Shown here in pieces: positions 6,169 to 9,178 of a stretch of 9,178 nt of DNA. Each line of letters starts with the position of its first letter. Within the stretch, counting starts at the first letter, position 1. The notes under the pieces are model-generated. The model saw only the letters and a list, made by a program, of their open reading frames with translations. It was not told where the DNA came from and searched no databases. The position numbers and the translations under genes were made by a program. The DNA is from JBQCEE01 sp051960575 (GTDB taxonomy: Bacteria; Actinomycetota; Actinomycetes; Mycobacteriales; Jatrophihabitantaceae), in the NCBI RefSeq assembly GCF_051960575.1, contig NZ_JBQCEE010000157.1, forward strand, positions 1 to 9,178. Reading direction: 5' to 3'.

Positions 6169-6679
6169 CCATCGGCGCGTTCCACTCGTAGGGCTCCATG
6201 TCGCGCAGCACCCGCCGCCGGCGGTTGCGCGGCAGGTGATCGACGTACAGGACGCCGTGCAGGTGTTCGGTCTCGTGCTGCAGGCAGCGGGCGAAGAAGC
6301 CGGTGCCGCTGACGGTGAGCGGCGCGCCGGTGCGGTCGACGCCGGTGACCGTGGCGGACGCCGCCCGCTCGAGCTCGTGGTACGGCCCGGGCACCGACAG
6401 GCAACCCTCGTCGCCGCCCTGCCGCTCGGCCGATACCTCGATCGTCGGGTTCACGACGTGGCCGACCTGGCGCTCACCGGTCTCGTCCGGGCAGTCGTAG
6501 ACGAAGACGGCGAGATCGACCCCGATCTGCGGGGCCGCCAGACCCACGCCCTCGGCGACCCGCATCGCGGCGAACAAGTCGTCGACCAGCGCGGCGAGGG
6601 CGTCGTCGAACTCGGTGACCGGACGGGCCGGCTGGTGCAGCACCGGGTCGCCGTAGATCCGGATCTTCGGCGCGGTCAT
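6152..6679 (-). CDS. def: Peptide deformylase
   Basis: The enzyme removes the formyl group from the N-terminal methionine of nascent proteins, using a metal (Fe2+ or Zn2+). The 175-residue product has all three signature motifs: GVGLAAPQIG at 44-53, EGCLS at 91-95 with metal ligand Cys93, and QHETEH at 134-139 with ligands His135 and His139 and catalytic Glu136. The ATG at 6679 is chosen over an upstream in-frame ATG at 6745 because the longer form adds 22 low-complexity residues inside the preceding gene. It is also preceded by GAGGAG (6688-6683), which overlaps the stop of the phosphatase gene, so translation is probably coupled. Its 3' end overlaps the convergent beta-helix gene by 17 bp. 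The usual fmt partner is not adjacent, so this may be a secondary deformylase copy. Confidence 0.95.
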   Translation of the reverse strand: MTAPKIRIYGDPVLHQPARPVTEFDDALAALVDDLFAAMRVAEGVGLAAPQIGVDLAVFVYDCPDETGERQVGHVVNPTIEVSAERQGGDEGCLSVPGPYHELERAASATVTGVDRTGAPLTVSGTGFFARCLQHETEHLHGVLYVDHLPRNRRRRVLRDMEPYEWNAPMVSRPS

Positions 6680-6686
6680 GGGCTCC

Positions 6687-7274
6687 TCACGGGACGGTCG
6701 GCAGGTCGGCGGCGGGCGGCAGCCCGAGCGCCGTGATCGTCGCACGCACGCAGTCGGCGATCTCGTCGACCGCCCGGGCCGCCGCCGCGCGACCGCGGCG
6801 GAAGGGGTCGGCGATGTCGTCGGCGCCGGGCGGTACCGAGCCCGCCGCGGCCCGGGCGTCGGCCAGCGCGGCCGTGAGCGCGGCGAGGTCGACCGCGTCG
6901 CCGGGGGCGAGGGTCCCTGTCGCGCGCGCGTGCGCGGCGAGGCGGACGAACTCCTTCATCGTGAACATCCGGCGGAACGCCGCGGGCGCCGCCGTCATGG
7001 CCAGGTCGCGGTGCCGGACCTCGGCCGTGAGCACGAGGTCGGCCCCGCCGATCATGGCCGGCGTCAGCGCCCGGGCCCGGTGCCCGGACGCGTCCACGCC
7101 GAGGCGGGTCAGCCGGCGTGCGGTCGGGGCGTCGACGGGTGCGCCGATCACCGCGGCGGTGCCGGCGCTGGTCACGACCAGGTCGGCGCCCGGTGCCGTC
7201 CAGGCGCGCAGCATCGCCTCCGCGGCCGGCGATCGGCAGATGTTGCCGGTGCACACGAACAGGAGAACCGGCAC
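6687..7274 (-). CDS. Low-molecular-weight protein-tyrosine phosphatase
   Basis: The 195-residue product begins MPVLLFVCTGNICRSPAAEA and carries the P-loop C-x5-R-S: nucleophile Cys8, Arg14 and Ser15. The general acid is Asp156 in DPF, near the C-terminus as the family requires. The protein is longer than the classic 150-160 residue enzymes; the extra length lies between the P-loop and the DPF motif (roughly 90-150). The start is GTG at 7274: upstream in-frame codons encode an Arg/Gly-rich tract from the repeat region and would run into the divergent gene. No strong Shine-Dalgarno is visible. Such phosphatases in glycan loci dephosphorylate the tyrosine kinase controlling polymer length (Wzb/Wzc type). 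That role fits the divergent glycosyltransferase genes but the kinase is not in the window. Arsenate reductase is a related fold, but the motif context favours a phosphatase. Confidence 0.9.
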   Translation of the reverse strand: MPVLLFVCTGNICRSPAAEAMLRAWTAPGADLVVTSAGTAAVIGAPVDAPTARRLTRLGVDASGHRARALTPAMIGGADLVLTAEVRHRDLAMTAAPAAFRRMFTMKEFVRLAAHARATGTLAPGDAVDLAALTAALADARAAAGSVPPGADDIADPFRRGRAAAARAVDEIADCVRATITALGLPPAADLPTVP

Positions 7275-7289
7275 CCCGCCATGGTCCCA

Positions 7290-7338
7290 CCGAAACCAGG
7301 CGCGCCGTCCGAAACCACCTCGCGATCGACCGAAACCA
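7290..7338. promoter_or_regulatory. Three direct repeats in the divergent promoter region, candidate operator
   Basis: The 9-mer CCGAAACCA (TGGTTTCGG on the other strand) occurs exactly at 7290, 7309 and 7330, with 19 and 21 base offsets, about two helical turns each. Copies two and three agree further, as CCGAAACCACYTCGYG. A short inverted repeat CCACT-N5-AGTGG (7336-7350) overlaps the third copy. The 91-base gap separates the phosphatase GTG (7274) and glycosyltransferase ATG (7366). Same-face spacing suggests cooperative binding of a regulator controlling one or both directions. No clear -10 box is seen for either gene. Confidence 0.5.
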
Positions 7339-7365
7339 CTTCGTGAGTGGCTCGTTAGGCAGGCC

Positions 7366-8634
7366 ATGCGGCTGAACATCCACGACTTCAGCGGTCACCC
7401 GTTCCAGGTGCAGCTGTCCCGTGCCCTCGCCGATCGCGGCCACTCGGTGCTGCACGGCTACAGCACCCAGTTCGTGACCGGCCACGGCCGCCTGCGCGTC
7501 ACCTCCGACGACGCGCCCACGCTGCGCATCGAGGGTCTCGAGGCCACGGTGCCCATGCACAAGTACCACCCGCTGCTGCGCACCCGCTTCGAGTGGGCGT
7601 ACGCCTCGGCGTGGCAGCGCGAGCTCGAGCGCGAGCAGTTCGACGCCGTGGTGGCGTGCAACGTCCCGCTGTTCACCCTGGCCCGCATGCGCCGCTTCTT
7701 CGCCGCCCGCCACCAGCCGTGGGTGCTGTGGCACCAGGACCTCTACAGCCTCGGCGTCGGTGCCGAGGTGGCGCGCCGCCTGCCCGGCCCGGCCGCCACG
7801 GCCGGACGCCGCTGGGTCGAGTGGCTCGAGAAGCTGCAGGTGGGCGACGCGGACGCCGTCGTCGCGATCACCGACGCGATGGTCGACCAGTACCGGGCCT
7901 GGGGCGTCGAGCCGCTCGACGTGCACGTGATCCCGAACTGGGCGCCGCTCGACGACATCGTGCCCGCCGACCGCGACAACCGATGGGCGAAGCAGCACGA
8001 CCTGCCCCGGGACGCCGTCCGCCTCCTGTACGCCGGGACGCTCGGCCGCAAGCACAACCCGCTGCTGCTGCTCGAATTGCTCGACGCCGCCAAGGCGCGG
8101 GGGGTCGACGCGCACCTCGTGGTCGTGTCCGAGGGGGTCGGCGCCGACGACCTGCGCGCCGCCGCCGGGCACCGCCGCGACGTGCAGATCCTCGGGTTCC
8201 AGCCCGCCGAGGACATGACGGAGGTGCTGGCCTCGGCCGACGCCGTCGTCACCCTGCTCGAGCCGGACGCCGCCAAGTTCTCGGTGCCGAGCAAGGTGCT
8301 GAGCTACATGGCCGCTGGTCGGCCCATCGTCGCGCTGGTGCCGCAGGGCAACCCGGCGGCGGTCGACGTCGCCTCCGTCGGCGGCTTCGTCGGCGAGCCG
8401 ACCTCGGCCGGCGCGGTCGAGGCGGCCGAGTGGCTCTCGGTCGTCACCCGCGACGCCGAGGCGCTGGCGGTCATCGGTGACCAGGCCCGTGGCCTCGCCC
8501 GGGCGCGCTTCGACATCGAGCGCATCACCGACCGCTTCGAGGCCGTCCTGGCCGCCGCCTCCGGCGCCCGGTCGGCGCGGCCGCTCGTCTTCGCGTCCTC
8601 GCCGCTGTACCCGTTCACCAGCGCGGGCCGATGA
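7366..8634 (+). CDS. GT4-type glycosyltransferase, WcaI/WbuB-like
   Basis: The 422-residue product is a GT-B fold glycosyltransferase that would add a sugar from a nucleotide donor to a lipid-linked or growing glycan on the cytoplasmic face of the membrane. The N-terminal acceptor domain opens with SGHPFQVQLSRALADRGHSV (9-28). The C-terminal donor domain has VIPNWAPLDD (188-197), LLYAGTLGRKHNP (220-232) and FSVPSKVLSYMAAGRPIVAL (305-324), which is the nucleotide-sugar binding segment of this subfamily. In that segment the common Glu-x7-Glu pair is replaced, with Ser where the second Glu usually falls. The ATG at 7366 puts the GHPF motif at the usual place; longer in-frame extension upstream is rejected because it crosses the phosphatase gene. 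The Shine-Dalgarno is weak (AGGCAGG is close by). The stop overlaps the next start in ATGA, indicating a coupled operon. Donor and acceptor cannot be told from the sequence. Confidence 0.9.
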   Translation: MRLNIHDFSGHPFQVQLSRALADRGHSVLHGYSTQFVTGHGRLRVTSDDAPTLRIEGLEATVPMHKYHPLLRTRFEWAYASAWQRELEREQFDAVVACNVPLFTLARMRRFFAARHQPWVLWHQDLYSLGVGAEVARRLPGPAATAGRRWVEWLEKLQVGDADAVVAITDAMVDQYRAWGVEPLDVHVIPNWAPLDDIVPADRDNRWAKQHDLPRDAVRLLYAGTLGRKHNPLLLLELLDAAKARGVDAHLVVVSEGVGADDLRAAAGHRRDVQILGFQPAEDMTEVLASADAVVTLLEPDAAKFSVPSKVLSYMAAGRPIVALVPQGNPAAVDVASVGGFVGEPTSAGAVEAAEWLSVVTRDAEALAVIGDQARGLARARFDIERITDRFEAVLAAASGARSARPLVFASSPLYPFTSAGR

Positions 8635-9178
8635 CCGGTCTCGCCGAGCGGGACGACGGCTTCGTCGTGCTGCCCGCCACCGAGGAACTGGTCGTGCGGG
8701 GCCACACCGTGACGGTGGCCGCCGCCGCCGCGACGACGACCGACGAGCGGCCGGCACCGGCCGAGGCGCCGTCCCGGCTGGGGGCGTCCCGCTGGACGCG
8801 TCGCTGCGCCGCGCTGCTCGTCGCCACCGACACCGTCGCCGCGATCGCCGCGATCACGGCGGCGCGACTGCGGTTCCTCAACCCCGACCCGTCGCTGCTC
8901 TGGATGCTGCTCGGCGCCGCCGTGGTGCTGGGCTGGCTGCTCGCCCTGCAGCGCGTCGGTGCCTACGACACGCGGCGGCTGTCCGGTGGCACGCGCGACC
9001 TGCAGCGGGTGGTGCGGGCGACGTTGTTCCTCGCCGGTGGCGTGGCCATCGTCGCGTACCTGCTCGACACCGACGCGGAACGGCCGGTGCTCGCGCTGTC
9101 GATCCCGCTCGGGGCGGTGCTGATGGTGCTCGGGCGCTTCGCGGTGCGGCAGTACGTGCACCGCCAGCGGGCGAGGGG
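8631..9178 (+). CDS. Polyprenyl glycosylphosphotransferase, N-terminal part (partial)
   Basis: The reading frame opens at ATG 8631, overlapping the glycosyltransferase stop by 4 bases, and stays open for 182 codons to the window end. An Ala/Thr-rich cytoplasmic leader (1 to about 57) is followed by four hydrophobic segments near residues 59-77, 89-107, 131-145 and 153-168. The connecting GAYDTRRLSGGTRDLQRVVRA (110-130) and the trailing GRFAVRQYVHRQRARG match the N-terminal membrane region of WbaP/EpsE-type sugar phosphotransferases. These transfer a sugar-1-phosphate to undecaprenyl phosphate, the initiating step of exopolysaccharide repeat-unit assembly. The C-terminal catalytic domain lies beyond the window, so activity cannot be checked. 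The strongly charged basic end after the fourth segment fits the start of the cytoplasmic nucleotide-binding-like domain. Confidence 0.8.
   Translation, partial: MTGLAERDDGFVVLPATEELVVRGHTVTVAAAAATTTDERPAPAEAPSRLGASRWTRRCAALLVATDTVAAIAAITAARLRFLNPDPSLLWMLLGAAVVLGWLLALQRVGAYDTRRLSGGTRDLQRVVRATLFLAGGVAIVAYLLDTDAERPVLALSIPLGAVLMVLGRFAVRQYVHRQRAR

Noticed and set aside
7275..7379. 35-residue N-terminal extension of the phosphatase from ATG 7379
   Set aside because: It is encoded by the repeat region, overlaps the divergent glycosyltransferase start and displaces the P-loop from its usual N-terminal position.
6676..8757. Minus-strand 693-codon open frame across the phosphatase and glycosyltransferase region
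   Set aside because: It is out of frame with the phosphatase and antisense to the glycosyltransferase, both of which have clear motifs; composition is typical of a shadow frame.

Overview
The window is very GC-rich with strongly G/C-biased third codon positions. It uses GTG starts freely, has a probable leaderless gene, and carries a 421-residue aspartokinase with an in-frame internal start. Together these point to a high-GC actinomycete chromosome; I cannot name the genus from the sequence. There is no sign of a transposon, integrase, tRNA, rRNA or CRISPR array, and base composition looks uniform, so this reads as resident chromosome.

Layout. Bases 1-182 are the 3' end of a GabT-type 4-aminobutyrate aminotransferase gene. 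It is followed closely by a UDP-glucuronate decarboxylase gene (208-1170). The gap 1171-1397 holds an array of four hairpin units with a 30-31 bp period, then a promoter. Next is the aspartate-pathway operon lysC-asd (1398-3679), joined by an ATGA overlap; lysC also contains a Shine-Dalgarno plus ATG positioned to make the separate regulatory beta subunit. A hairpin-rich intergenic stretch (3680-3897) precedes a gene for a 756-residue Tat-exported beta-helix protein with a long glycine-rich C-terminus (3898-6168), built from modules that resemble phage tail-spike parts.

That gene converges, with a 17 bp tail overlap, on a minus-strand pair: a low-molecular-weight tyrosine phosphatase gene (6687-7274) followed by a peptide deformylase gene (6152-6679). 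Divergent from the phosphatase is the start of a polysaccharide cluster: a GT4-type glycosyltransferase (7366-8634), coupled by an ATGA overlap to the 5' part of a membrane polyprenyl glycosylphosphotransferase (8631 to the window end). The divergent gap carries three direct copies of a 9-mer about two helical turns apart, a plausible operator.

How they may work together. The initiating phosphosugar transferase, the glycosyltransferase and the phosphatase fit a Wzx/Wzy-like exopolysaccharide locus, where such phosphatases oppose a bacterial tyrosine kinase. The decarboxylase would supply UDP-xylose, and the exported beta-helix protein could bind or modify the glycan. These functional links are inference from proximity. 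The best leads for something undescribed are the 31-bp-period hairpin array, the triple repeat in the divergent promoter region, and the Tat/beta-helix/glycine-rich protein.
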